Shown here one piece after another: positions 37,003-45,215 of a stretch of 64,000 nt of DNA. The translations under genes were made by a program, and so were the position numbers. Position 1 is the first letter of the stretch; every line of letters begins with the position of its first letter. The DNA comes from Serratia grimesii NBRC 13537. Its GTDB lineage: Bacteria > Pseudomonadota > Gammaproteobacteria > Enterobacterales > Enterobacteriaceae. The DNA is taken from NCBI RefSeq assembly GCF_001590905.1, contig NZ_BCTT01000012.1:124001-188000 (forward strand), given 5' to 3'. The notes under the pieces were generated by a model, which was given only the letters and a program-made list of their open reading frames with translations, was not told the origin of the DNA and searched no databases.

Positions 37003-37998
37003 TCACGCCTCGACCGTCTTGCTCTTCAGCATCAATACTCCGCCCATCACCAGCGCGCTACCCAGCAACTGTAACTGATTCATGTTTTCCCCCAGCAGGA
37101 AATAGGCGATCACCGCCGTGAATACCAGTTCCAGCGACAAAATCAGGTTAGCCACCGCCAGCGGCAAGGTTTTTAGGCTGATGTTGTACAAACCGAATCC
37201 CAACAACGTCGGGCCAGCCGCTAAAGTCAGCAGCAACAGCCAACCGCGCCACTCGATCCCCTGAACGCCCTGGGACAAGAACCACAACGAGCCGGTCATG
37301 CCATGAAATGCGGCCAGCGGATATAACGTCAGCGCAGCATTGAACACCCACTGATAGATCGCTGAAAAACCGAACACATACAAAATGGTATTCCATACCG
37401 GGTAATGACGTTCTGTCGCCACCCGCCCACCCAACGTGTAGAGGGTATAACCAATGCCGGACAACATGCCCACCAGCAATCCCAACAAATTGAAATGGCT
37501 GTTGCCCATGCTGTCGCCGTTACTGACTAAGAAGCAGCCTCCCAGGCTGACCACAATCACCACTAATTGGCGCAGGCTCAGGCGTTCGCTGTACATCATC
37601 CAACCAAGGAACACGGTAAAACCGACTGAACAATACGTCAGGATGGTTGCCACCGACGCGCCGTTCAGCGCTACCGACAGTGTCCACAGGCTGTTGAACA
37701 CCGCCAGTAACAGGCCATAACAGGCATAAAATGGGACCTGTGAACGCTGTAAACGTGCCCACTCAGGCTTGAATAACAACAACACCGGCAATAATACCAG
37801 TGCAACCAGCGCTGCTCGCCAAAAGGCCAGCACAAAGGTCGGCAGGTGATAATACTCCGTAAGGACACGAATAATGATGGCGGTAAAAGCCAGTAGCATG
37901 GCGCTGATAATCGCGATCACATACCCCTGACTGCTGCCTTGTAACAGACGCGCGCCCGGGAGAACCGGCCGGGCTGAAACCCCTGATGGTAATGACAT
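37003..37998 (-). CDS. EamA/DMT-family transporter next to a MocR regulator
   Basis: The 331-residue protein has ten predicted helices in two EamA repeats (GYVIAIISAMLLAFTAIIIRVL onward, and NLLGLLVGMLSGIGYTLYTLGGR onward). Its substrate is unknown. It is divergent from a MocR/PdxR-type regulator, with AAAGTGG direct repeats in the gap, so a pyridoxal-related or drug substrate is conceivable. The acetyltransferase lies 156 bp downstream on the same strand, with no terminator between, so the two may share a transcript. Several start codons are possible; ATG at 37998 is the longest. Confidence 0.85.
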   Translation of the reverse strand: MSLPSGVSARPVLPGARLLQGSSQGYVIAIISAMLLAFTAIIIRVLTEYYHLPTFVLAFWRAALVALVLLPVLLLFKPEWARLQRSQVPFYACYGLLLAVFNSLWTLSVALNGASVATILTYCSVGFTVFLGWMMYSERLSLRQLVVIVVSLGGCFLVSNGDSMGNSHFNLLGLLVGMLSGIGYTLYTLGGRVATERHYPVWNTILYVFGFSAIYQWVFNAALTLYPLAAFHGMTGSLWFLSQGVQGIEWRGWLLLLTLAAGPTLLGFGLYNISLKTLPLAVANLILSLELVFTAVIAYFLLGENMNQLQLLGSALVMGGVLMLKSKTVEA

Positions 37999-38067
37999 GA
38001 CACCCTCAAAAAACTGCGGTAATACACCCAGGCAGAGATTCTAACGCCACACAACTTTGCCACCAGA

Positions 38068-38100
38068 GCCACTTTCCCCTGATGTTATGCAGGCCACTTT
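38068..38100 (-). promoter_or_regulatory. AAAGTGG direct repeats, candidate MocR operator
   Basis: GCCACTTT occurs at 38068-38075 and 38093-38100, that is AAAGTGGC twice on the minus strand, 25 bp apart from start to start. The core recalls sites reported for PdxR-type MocR regulators. They lie between the EamA start and the MocR promoter. Confidence 0.4.
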
Positions 38101-38107
38101 TATCCGC

Positions 38108-38135
38108 TTGAAGGCCAGTGGCTATGGGGTATAGT
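38108..38135 (+). promoter_or_regulatory. Candidate sigma70 promoter of the MocR gene
   Basis: TTGAAG (38108-38113) and TATAGT (38130-38135) are separated by 16 bp. If it is used, transcription starts near 38142, which supports the start codon at 38169. Confidence 0.45.
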
Positions 38136-38168
38136 AAAAACCAGCAACGCTACCCGAGCCAATTACGC

Positions 38169-39641
38169 ATGCATATTCCGTTAGACCGTCAGCAAGATGT
38201 TCCGCTGTATTTGCAAATTGAAGAGGCACTGCGGCGGGCGATCCTGAGCGGTGTTTTTGTCGATGGTGATAAGCTCCCCTCCACCCGTACACTTGCCAGC
38301 GAATTGGCTGTCAGTCGACTGACGGTAGAGAATGCCTATGCCGAGCTGGCCGCTAAAGGTTTTCTGCATCAACGGCGCGGCAGCGGTGCTTATGTATTAC
38401 ACCCATTGCTACAACCCGTTCAGCCGCGCCCAACACCCGATATGCCTTTCCCGGCAGAACGTTTCACCACCCTGACCTCACGGCTGGATGGCTACCCCGA
38501 TACGCCTTTGCCGGACAATTTCATCAACTTTGCCGCCGGTGTTGGCAGCCCGAAAGTGTTCCCTCAGGAAGAATTCCGCAAGATATTGCTGTCGGTGCTC
38601 AGTCGCCATGCGGAGGAGGCATTCAGCTATGGCGAGTACTGCGGATATTATCCGCTGCGCGATACATTGGGGCGCATTCTCACCGCTCAGGGCATTCCTA
38701 CTCATGCTGAACAGTTGTTGATTACCAACGGTTCACAGCACGCCATCAGCCTGATTGTACAAAGCCTGCTGGAACCGGGAGATACGGTGATCGTCGAACA
38801 ACCTACGTACGCCGAAATTCTGGGATTACTGCGCCTGCATCGCATTAATATCGTCACCATCCCCAGCGATCGGCACGGAATGCAGGTTGAACAACTGCCT
38901 GCGCTACTGGAAAAGCACCGCCCAAAGTTGATTTACACCATTCCCAACTTCCATAACCCTACCGGACGTTGTCTGAGTGAAGCCCGTCGTCGGCAACTAC
39001 TGGCGCTGGCCCAACAGGCTGGCGTGATGATACTGGAGGACGATTTTGTCGGTGATCTGCGCTACAACGGCAAACAACTTCCGTCTCTGCGGGCACTGGC
39101 ACAGCCAGGCACGGTGATTTATGTCAGTACGTTTTCCAAAATGCTGCTACCCAGCATGCGCATCGGCTATCTGGTGGCAGACAGAGAACAATACCAGCAG
39201 ATTGCCCGACTAAAGCACGTTGACAGTTTCACCAGCTCGAACCTGATCCAGCGGGCGCTGGACGCATTCGTAACCATTGGACGCTATGACAAACAGCTGC
39301 GACGCGCCGGGCGCATCTATCGTCAGCATCGCGACACGATGGTGGCGGCATTACAACAACACCTGCCGCATGGCTGTCAGTTTGAAACACCGGAAGGCGG
39401 GCTGTTTATCTGGTTAACGCTACCGACCAGCGTCAGTACCGAAGCCTTGATGCCGGTCGCCTGGAAAGAGGGGGTGACCTTTGCGCGAGGAGAATGCTTT
39501 TATGCAGAGGAACAACGTGGCGCTCATGGCATGCGATTAAATTTTGCTGCCAATACGCCGCCGCTCATCGAAGAAGGAATCGCCCGGCTGTGCCGGGCGA
39601 TTCGTCAGGTGATGGCGCCAAAACAGGCCGCTACATCCTAA
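38169..39641 (+). CDS. MocR/PdxR-type GntR-aminotransferase regulator
   Basis: The protein has 490 residues from the ATG at 38169. It carries an N-terminal GntR winged helix (PLYLQIEEALRRAILSGVFV, then LPSTRTLASELAVSRLTVENAY) and a C-terminal fold-type I aminotransferase domain with the PLP-binding region TFSKMLLPSMRIGYL. MocR proteins sense PLP or PLP adducts. In-frame starts at 38118 (GTG) and 38124 overlap the predicted promoter, so I prefer 38169 (MHIPLDRQQDVPLYLQ). It probably controls the divergent EamA gene. Confidence 0.87.
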   Translation: MHIPLDRQQDVPLYLQIEEALRRAILSGVFVDGDKLPSTRTLASELAVSRLTVENAYAELAAKGFLHQRRGSGAYVLHPLLQPVQPRPTPDMPFPAERFTTLTSRLDGYPDTPLPDNFINFAAGVGSPKVFPQEEFRKILLSVLSRHAEEAFSYGEYCGYYPLRDTLGRILTAQGIPTHAEQLLITNGSQHAISLIVQSLLEPGDTVIVEQPTYAEILGLLRLHRINIVTIPSDRHGMQVEQLPALLEKHRPKLIYTIPNFHNPTGRCLSEARRRQLLALAQQAGVMILEDDFVGDLRYNGKQLPSLRALAQPGTVIYVSTFSKMLLPSMRIGYLVADREQYQQIARLKHVDSFTSSNLIQRALDAFVTIGRYDKQLRRAGRIYRQHRDTMVAALQQHLPHGCQFETPEGGLFIWLTLPTSVSTEALMPVAWKEGVTFARGECFYAEEQRGAHGMRLNFAANTPPLIEEGIARLCRAIRQVMAPKQAATS

Positions 39642-39670
39642 ATCATGGGCGTTATATCATGTATGCCGGG

Positions 39671-40171
39671 TTACACTCCGGCCCACCACAGCCGCAGCTT
39701 CATCCCCCAATAGCTGGTCCAGCCGGTAGTACTCTGCACCACTTTGCCTTTGGAAATGATCACCAACGTTGGTGTCACACCGATTTGCCATTGCGCCGAC
39801 AGCGCACCCTGCGGATCGTTAACCACGGGTAACGTCAAACGTTTAGCTGCCATCCACTGCGCTACCTGGCGATCGTCGCCAGAGCGTAATGCCACAGTCA
39901 ACACGTTATTCCCTTCGTCAGCCAGTTTGGCAACATACGGCGTGGTGAAACGGCATACGCCGCACCAGCTGGCCCAGAAATAGACCAGCAGTGGCTTATC
40001 CTGACTGAGCTGAGCCAGTGACACCTGCTGACCATTTAGCGTCGTCAACACTTGCGAATCGAACGCCGCCGGTGCCTGCGGGGCACGTAACCAGTCCATG
40101 CCAAACGCCGCCACCAAGACGATCAGCAGCAAGACCAACAGTTCGCGCGCCCAGCGCCGCAGCCTAGCCAT
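39671..40171 (-). CDS. scsD: Membrane-anchored thioredoxin-like protein ScsD
   Basis: The 166-residue protein has one N-terminal membrane anchor (LLVLLLIVLVAAFGM) and a periplasmic thioredoxin domain with CGVC at residues 70-73 (FWASWCGVCRF) and the cis-Pro loop GVTPTLVI. In Salmonella the Scs proteins give copper and redox-stress tolerance. Its start overlaps the scsC stop by eight bases. It is the last gene of scsABCD. Confidence 0.9.
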   Translation of the reverse strand: MARLRRWARELLVLLLIVLVAAFGMDWLRAPQAPAAFDSQVLTTLNGQQVSLAQLSQDKPLLVYFWASWCGVCRFTTPYVAKLADEGNNVLTVALRSGDDRQVAQWMAAKRLTLPVVNDPQGALSAQWQIGVTPTLVIISKGKVVQSTTGWTSYWGMKLRLWWAGV

Positions 40172-40880
40172 TTTTCACTTTCGCCAGTTGCTGCTTCACC
40201 ATTGTTTCCAAGTCTTCATAAGAGACTGCGCCCGGCAGCATCTGATCCCCGATCAGCGTCGCTGGCGTTCCTTGCACACCCAGCTTCTCTGCCAACTCCA
40301 TATTTGTACGCAACGTGGTCATGCTCAGTTCACTCGGTGCGACCTCTTTTACGCCAGTTTTCTGCTGCGCAGCGGCAATGCTGGCATTGTCGTGGAAGCC
40401 TTTTTTCGCCATCAGGCGTTGATGCAACGCCCAGAATTGGTCCGGATGTTGCTGCCAGGTCGTTAATGCCACCCGCGCCGAACTGACTGAGCTTTCCCCT
40501 TTGAAAGGCAGTAATTTAACTACCAGTGCCACATCTGGGTATTGTTTGACGATCTTCTCCAGCATCGGGTCAAAACGCTTGCAGTACGGGCAGTTGTAAT
40601 CGGTAAAGGTCACCATGGTCAGTTTGGCATTGGCAGCCCCCATACGTGGACTGGCTGGATCTTCGTACAGCACATTGGCATTTTGTTTGATCGCCTGGCT
40701 AATTTGCTGTCCCGTTGTCTGTTGCTGCCAGGCATCAACTGCCTGTGCCAGAATATCCGGATTAGATACCAAGGTTTCACGGATCAGCTCTTTAATGCGC
40801 ACCTCTTGCTCAGGCGTAAATGGCGCAGCAGCCCAAACAGGGGTAACAATCAGCATCAGTAAAATCATTAATTTTTTCAT
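40164..40880 (-). CDS. scsC: Periplasmic disulfide isomerase-like protein ScsC
   Basis: The 238-residue protein has a 17-residue signal peptide (MKKLMILLMLIVTPVWA), an N-terminal helical oligomerisation region (about residues 20-70), and a DsbA/DsbG-like thioredoxin domain with CPYC at residues 97-100 (DYNCPYCKRF). The cis-Pro motif is GTPATLI. Proteus ScsC is a trimeric disulfide isomerase reduced by ScsB. It overlaps scsB by four bases (ATGA). Confidence 0.92.
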   Translation of the reverse strand: MKKLMILLMLIVTPVWAAAPFTPEQEVRIKELIRETLVSNPDILAQAVDAWQQQTTGQQISQAIKQNANVLYEDPASPRMGAANAKLTMVTFTDYNCPYCKRFDPMLEKIVKQYPDVALVVKLLPFKGESSVSSARVALTTWQQHPDQFWALHQRLMAKKGFHDNASIAAAQQKTGVKEVAPSELSMTTLRTNMELAEKLGVQGTPATLIGDQMLPGAVSYEDLETMVKQQLAKVKNG

Positions 40881-42913
40881 TGTACGTTTCCTTTGGCGGC
40901 GGACAGAGTTTGTAATACGGCATCGCGGGTCAACAGCGGGGATAACACCACGCCATCGGGGCTGCCGGGGCCATAAATTTGGTTAAAAGGCACGGCAACG
41001 CTGCCGCGCTGTTGCAGGAAGGCACTAATCTCGGCCGATGGACGGCTCCAATCGCCACGCAGAGCAACAACGTCATCGGCGCTTAGCGCCTTTTGTACAT
41101 CGTCACGCAGCATGACATTGAATTTATTGGCTTTACAGGTCACACACCAGTCAGCTGTCACGTCGACAAATACCCGTTTTTTCTGGGCCAGTGCCTGGGT
41201 GATCGCCTGCTCGCTCAGCGGTTGCCAAGCCACGTTGTCGTGTAGCGGTTGACGCCACAGGCCAGCAGTGAGTGAACCGGCCAACAACACGCCCCCAACC
41301 AACACCAGCGTGCCGGCAGCCAACTTAGCGGCCAGGCGAGCACCATGTTGCCAACCAACGGCCAACAACAAAGCCAGCAGCGCGATACCGCCCACCACCA
41401 GCGTCGACAACATGCCAATATGGTTGACCATCAGGCTCAGCAACCACAATGAAGAGGCAAGCATCAGCAAACCCATCACCAACCGCAAACTGTTCATCCA
41501 ACGGCCCGGTCGTGGCAAACGCAGCGCCAGTGACGGCCAGGCTGCAATGAGTAGCCATGGCAGGCTCATGCCTATACCCAGCGCGACAAACATCCCCCAC
41601 AACACCGGCAAAGGTGCTGCCAATGCAAAGGCCACTGCGGTACCCAGGAAAGGTGCAGAGCACGGCGTTGCCAACAAGGTAGCAAAAGCACCTTGCCAGA
41701 AATGCCCCCCCAGGCCACGGCCGTTATGGGTCGCCAGTTTGGTATTTAATGAAGAGGAGAGTTGCAGGTGGAACAGGCCAAACAAGTTAGCGCTGAACAG
41801 CAGCGTAACCAGAACCATAAAACCAATGAACCACGGGTTTTGGAACTGAATGCCCCAGCCAAGCGCCTGATTGCTCAACCGCAGCAGCGTCATTAGCAAC
41901 GCTAACGCCATAAACGAGGCCACAATACCAAGGGTCGACGCGAGGAACTGTAACCGGATGCTCTGACGATCGCGATGCTCTACCTGGAGAATTGAACCCA
42001 GTTTAATGCCCAAAACCGGCAGTACGCAGGGCATCAGATTGAGAATCAACCCACCCGCCAGCGCCATCAGCACCGCCTGCCACAACGAGAAGCTTGCCGC
42101 AGTTGGCAAAGCCAGCGGCCCACCAATCGGCAGGGTCACCTGCTGCGCCAACCCGCCATCGCTGATCACCAGCGTCAAGGTTTTACCACGTAGATCCGGT
42201 GCGCTGTCCCCCCAACCATCGCTGACCGGTACCCGCGCTAACATGCGCACACCGTCGCGACTCACCTTTGGCTTGCCGAGGTCAGCATCTTCCAGGGTGT
42301 CGAAGAACAGTTCAGGCTGCTGCCAACCGGCGTCACGCTCAGCGCTGATTTGCAGTTCGCCACTCTGGTAGCCGGCCTTAATACTGTCCACTAACCCATC
42401 AGCAATCGGTACCTGCCCCATCGCTTGGGCAAAATCATGGGTAAATTGCGCGTCAGACGGCGTGCCAAGATCCAGGCTGAATGGATAGTCGGTCAAGATA
42501 CAGACGTTGCTGCAAGTTGACAGTGTCAAGGTCCCTGCCAACTGGCGCGGTGTTGTGCCCTTAATCACTATAGGGAGCTCAACCCGATCGTGATAACCCT
42601 GGGTAGAAATACCAGCAACATCAAAGCGCTGCGGCGTCGGCCAGAACCAGGTGGCCGGAGGTGGGTTACCCTGCCAGGTTATTGCCGGTGCGATACCGCC
42701 TTCCCCCGGCGAACGCCAATACGTTTTCCAGCCTTTTTGCAGTTCTATTGCGAGCAGTAATCGGGTTTCCCCATTTTGCGAAGTATCGGCGCGCAACCGT
42801 ACCTTCGCGTGATCATTCGTCGGACTTTGCAGCCAGCCGCTATCCGCCGCCTGTAAAGCAGGCAGCCATAGCATTAACAGGCAGGCTAACGCCGACCTGA
42901 TGATATTCAACAT
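40877..42913 (-). CDS. scsB: DsbD-like thiol reductant transporter ScsB
   Basis: The 678-residue protein has a signal peptide, a large periplasmic domain (about residues 22-270), eight or so membrane helices with the conserved CVLPVLGIKLG and TPCSAPFLGTA cysteine motifs, and a C-terminal thioredoxin domain with CVTCK near residue 590 (VDVTADWCVTCKANKF). It passes electrons from cytoplasmic thioredoxin to ScsC and possibly ScsD. Confidence 0.93.
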   Translation of the reverse strand: MLNIIRSALACLLMLWLPALQAADSGWLQSPTNDHAKVRLRADTSQNGETRLLLAIELQKGWKTYWRSPGEGGIAPAITWQGNPPPATWFWPTPQRFDVAGISTQGYHDRVELPIVIKGTTPRQLAGTLTLSTCSNVCILTDYPFSLDLGTPSDAQFTHDFAQAMGQVPIADGLVDSIKAGYQSGELQISAERDAGWQQPELFFDTLEDADLGKPKVSRDGVRMLARVPVSDGWGDSAPDLRGKTLTLVISDGGLAQQVTLPIGGPLALPTAASFSLWQAVLMALAGGLILNLMPCVLPVLGIKLGSILQVEHRDRQSIRLQFLASTLGIVASFMALALLMTLLRLSNQALGWGIQFQNPWFIGFMVLVTLLFSANLFGLFHLQLSSSLNTKLATHNGRGLGGHFWQGAFATLLATPCSAPFLGTAVAFALAAPLPVLWGMFVALGIGMSLPWLLIAAWPSLALRLPRPGRWMNSLRLVMGLLMLASSLWLLSLMVNHIGMLSTLVVGGIALLALLLAVGWQHGARLAAKLAAGTLVLVGGVLLAGSLTAGLWRQPLHDNVAWQPLSEQAITQALAQKKRVFVDVTADWCVTCKANKFNVMLRDDVQKALSADDVVALRGDWSRPSAEISAFLQQRGSVAVPFNQIYGPGSPDGVVLSPLLTRDAVLQTLSAAKGNVQ

Positions 42914-42963
42914 GTTCTTTCTCCATAAAATAAATCAATCACCAAACCAAACGGGCAATTAAC

Positions 42964-43329
42964 TCATTCACGGAAGACGCATAATCGGAGATGCACCCTA
43001 AGGGTGGTGGGGGATATCACTCTGGGAGGTGGAATGCGCAGGCGCGCAGCCACGGTAGGTGCCAGCAGCACCAGTAATAAGCCAAGACCGAACAGTAACG
43101 TTTCAAATATCACCGGCGGTGAGGCCAACAAGGATTTGGCACTCAGTTCGCAAGGGGTCGGTTGGGCATCAGCAGCGTCATCGGTCGTAGACGCGACAGC
43201 GCTAGCGACTGGCAGGCCAAGAGCTTGTTGCAACGCATGCAAGCTCGCCATGCGCTGAGTCATACAGATCAGCACCACCAGGCAAGCCAAGCATAAAAAC
43301 CATTTTGCAATCCGCTGCTGTTTAACCAT
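42964..43329 (-). CDS. scsA: Copper-tolerance membrane protein ScsA-like
   Basis: The 121-residue protein has an N-terminal helix (WFLCLACLVVLICMT) and a second near residues 70-90 (PPVIFETLLFGLGLLLVLLAP), in the place and size of Salmonella ScsA (120). It has Cys13, Cys16 and one Cys in the loop (TPCELSAKS). Its function is unknown beyond copper tolerance of the operon. It lies 50 bases before scsB. The sequence match is less certain than for scsB-D. Confidence 0.75.
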   Translation of the reverse strand: MVKQQRIAKWFLCLACLVVLICMTQRMASLHALQQALGLPVASAVASTTDDAADAQPTPCELSAKSLLASPPVIFETLLFGLGLLLVLLAPTVAARLRIPPPRVISPTTLRVHLRLCVFRE

Positions 43330-43633
43330 GCCGTCCTCAATTCCAAGTCTGCGCTTATCTTAGCGGCGCAGGCGCGTTTAGCAATGTTTTGCCTGTAAAG
43401 AAATGTCTGTGGACGGTATTGATGATGGCCGTTTACAGGTATCATAAGCGCAAACCTGTGCTTTTCGCCGGGTACGACGATTATTCTCTCCCCAAAGTAA
43501 GGGGTGTTACGGCCAGGCGGCAAGCACGTGGGTCTCGATGAACGCACGACAGTACGTGATTCGAGTGAAATTGTGCAGCCAATACAGCAGTAACGCCAAG
43601 TAAGCTGGGGATACACAGCGAAGGACAGGTGAT
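43330..43633. promoter_or_regulatory. Divergent scsA-flk region
   Basis: The 304 bp hold promoters for scsA (minus) and flk (plus). An inverted repeat CCTGTAAA (43392-43399) and TTTACAGG (43432-43439) is visible. The flk ribosome binding site is AAGGACAGG. No gene was found. Confidence 0.4.
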
Positions 43634-44662
43634 ATGCAACCTTTGAGTGGACCGGGTACCCCGATCGCCAGCGATCGTCCCCCAAGCCCGGATAAAACCA
43701 CAACCACTGACTGTAGTCCGCTCTCCCCAGCTCAACGTACTACGCTGGAGAAGCTGGTCGTCAAGATCATGGCACTCAGCCCGGCCAAGTCCGCCGAGAT
43801 TTGGGTTACGCTGCGTCATGACCTGCAAACGGACAACAACAGTGAACTGTTGGCTCGCCATTTTCAGCCAGCCGAACAACTGTTGCAGAACCGATTGGCG
43901 CAGGCACAACAGAGCCACGCCAGCCGCCAGCTGTTGCAGCAACTCACCGAACTGTTACCGCAGGGCAATAATCGCCAGGCCGTCAGCGATTTTATTCGCC
44001 AGCAGTTTGGGCACACGGTATTGAGCCAGTTGAGCCACCCGCAGTTGCAACAGGTACTCAACCTATTGCAAACCGGTAGCCTGACCATTCCTCACCCGCA
44101 ACAGACAACGACCAGCGATCGACCGCTGCTGCCTGCCGAACACCAAAGCTTGCAACAGCAGGTGACCAAGCTCAGCGCCGCTACCGGTGAATCTCCGGCT
44201 AAAATCTGGCAGACTCTGTTTGATCTGGCTGGGGTAAAAACCAACGATCCCCTACCGGCTCGCCACTTCCAACTGTTGAATCAGTTTTTGCAGGTGAAGG
44301 TAGCGTTGAGTCCACAGACAGCACCAACGCTGAATAACCTGTTGGCCGCACTCAAACAGCCGGCAGACCCGCAGGAGCAACAGCAGCTGAATGACTACTG
44401 CCAGTCGCGTTTTCACTGCAACGCCACTGCGCCGCTAACTCATCCGCAGATGAGCGATGTGATCAACCAACTGTTTGCGCGCCGTCTGGAAAAGACCGGT
44501 CCGGCACAGCCGCTGTCCTTCAGCCACGCCGAACCACAGCCGTTGCTCAACCCACTGATTGCCGCCCTGCCCCAACCGCTGCAAAAAGCGCTGAGCAAAC
44601 CGGCCGTAGCGTTTATCCTGTTTATTCTGGTGCTGGCTCTAATATTGGCGCTGGTGTTTTAA
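43634..44662 (+). CDS. flk: Flagellar assembly regulator Flk (RflH)
   Basis: The 342-residue protein is a cytoplasmic, Gln/Leu-rich protein with a single C-terminal membrane anchor (VAFILFILVLALILALVF). Stretches such as QAVSDFIRQQFGHTVLSQLS, TDRPLLPAEH-like SDRPLLPAEH and LSAATGESPAKIWQ match E. coli Flk. Flk couples flagellar P- and L-ring assembly to late gene expression by limiting early FlgM export. In E. coli flk is next to pdxB; here the two are 15 kb apart. Confidence 0.9.
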   Translation: MQPLSGPGTPIASDRPPSPDKTTTTDCSPLSPAQRTTLEKLVVKIMALSPAKSAEIWVTLRHDLQTDNNSELLARHFQPAEQLLQNRLAQAQQSHASRQLLQQLTELLPQGNNRQAVSDFIRQQFGHTVLSQLSHPQLQQVLNLLQTGSLTIPHPQQTTTSDRPLLPAEHQSLQQQVTKLSAATGESPAKIWQTLFDLAGVKTNDPLPARHFQLLNQFLQVKVALSPQTAPTLNNLLAALKQPADPQEQQQLNDYCQSRFHCNATAPLTHPQMSDVINQLFARRLEKTGPAQPLSFSHAEPQPLLNPLIAALPQPLQKALSKPAVAFILFILVLALILALVF

Positions 44663-44666
44663 CCCC

Positions 44667-45122
44667 TCAGGCACAGCCGCAGTCTTCTCCGGCAGCACTT
44701 CCCAACAGCGATCCCGGCTGTTCACCGGTGGCCAATGGATGGCCATCGCGTAGCCAGAAGTCCAACCCACCAATCAGCTCTTTCACCCGGAATCCCTGTT
44801 GCGCCAGTTTGTACGCGCCTTTGGTTGAGCCGTTGCAACCAATGCCGTCACAGTAGGTCACATAAACTTTGCTGCGATCCAGATGTGCCGTACCCGCCTC
44901 GTCCATCAGCCGATGGGGCAAACTGATGGCACCGGGAATATGCCCGGCTGCGTACTGGGCTTCTGCGCGTGTGTCGATCACCAGGATCTCACTGATACCA
45001 TTACGCAGATCTTCTGCCACGTCCCAAGCGTCCGCGTAATAACTCAGTTTCGCCGCCAAATAATCCAGGCTCTGCGCCGCCGTCCCCGGTGGGAATGCCA
45101 AAACCAATGAAGATACCGTCAT
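44667..45122 (-). CDS. Rhodanese-like sulfurtransferase
   Basis: The 151-residue single rhodanese domain has the CH2A motif VIDTRAEAQYAAGHIPGA and active-site Cys91 in YCDGIGCNGS, with a second Cys in the loop. The C-terminus ends DCGCA, a possible metal or disulfide site. It is divergent from a MocR regulator with 93 bases between, and ends four bases after the flk stop with no terminator between. It is cytoplasmic, with no signal peptide, and its acceptor is unknown. Confidence 0.85.
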   Translation of the reverse strand: MTVSSLVLAFPPGTAAQSLDYLAAKLSYYADAWDVAEDLRNGISEILVIDTRAEAQYAAGHIPGAISLPHRLMDEAGTAHLDRSKVYVTYCDGIGCNGSTKGAYKLAQQGFRVKELIGGLDFWLRDGHPLATGEQPGSLLGSAAGEDCGCA

Positions 45123-45169
45123 GGAATTTACCTCTGTTGATAAAGACTGATGACAATATTGCCTGATTT

Positions 45170-45190
45170 TGGTCTTATAATTGATACCCA
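45170..45190. promoter_or_regulatory. Candidate MocR operator/promoter between rhodanese and MocR genes
   Basis: TGGTCTTATAATTGATACCC forms an imperfect dyad and contains the -10-like TATAAT at 45176-45181. It lies 26 bases before the MocR start codon and could serve autoregulation. No good -35 at 17 bp is seen. Confidence 0.35.
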
Positions 45191-45215
45191 TTTTCAGTCG
45201 TTGGTAAGTCCCATT

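Noticed and set aside
28505-43329. Accessory block as a prophage or integrative element
   Set aside because: No integrase, transposase, tRNA end, attachment repeat or phage structural gene is present.
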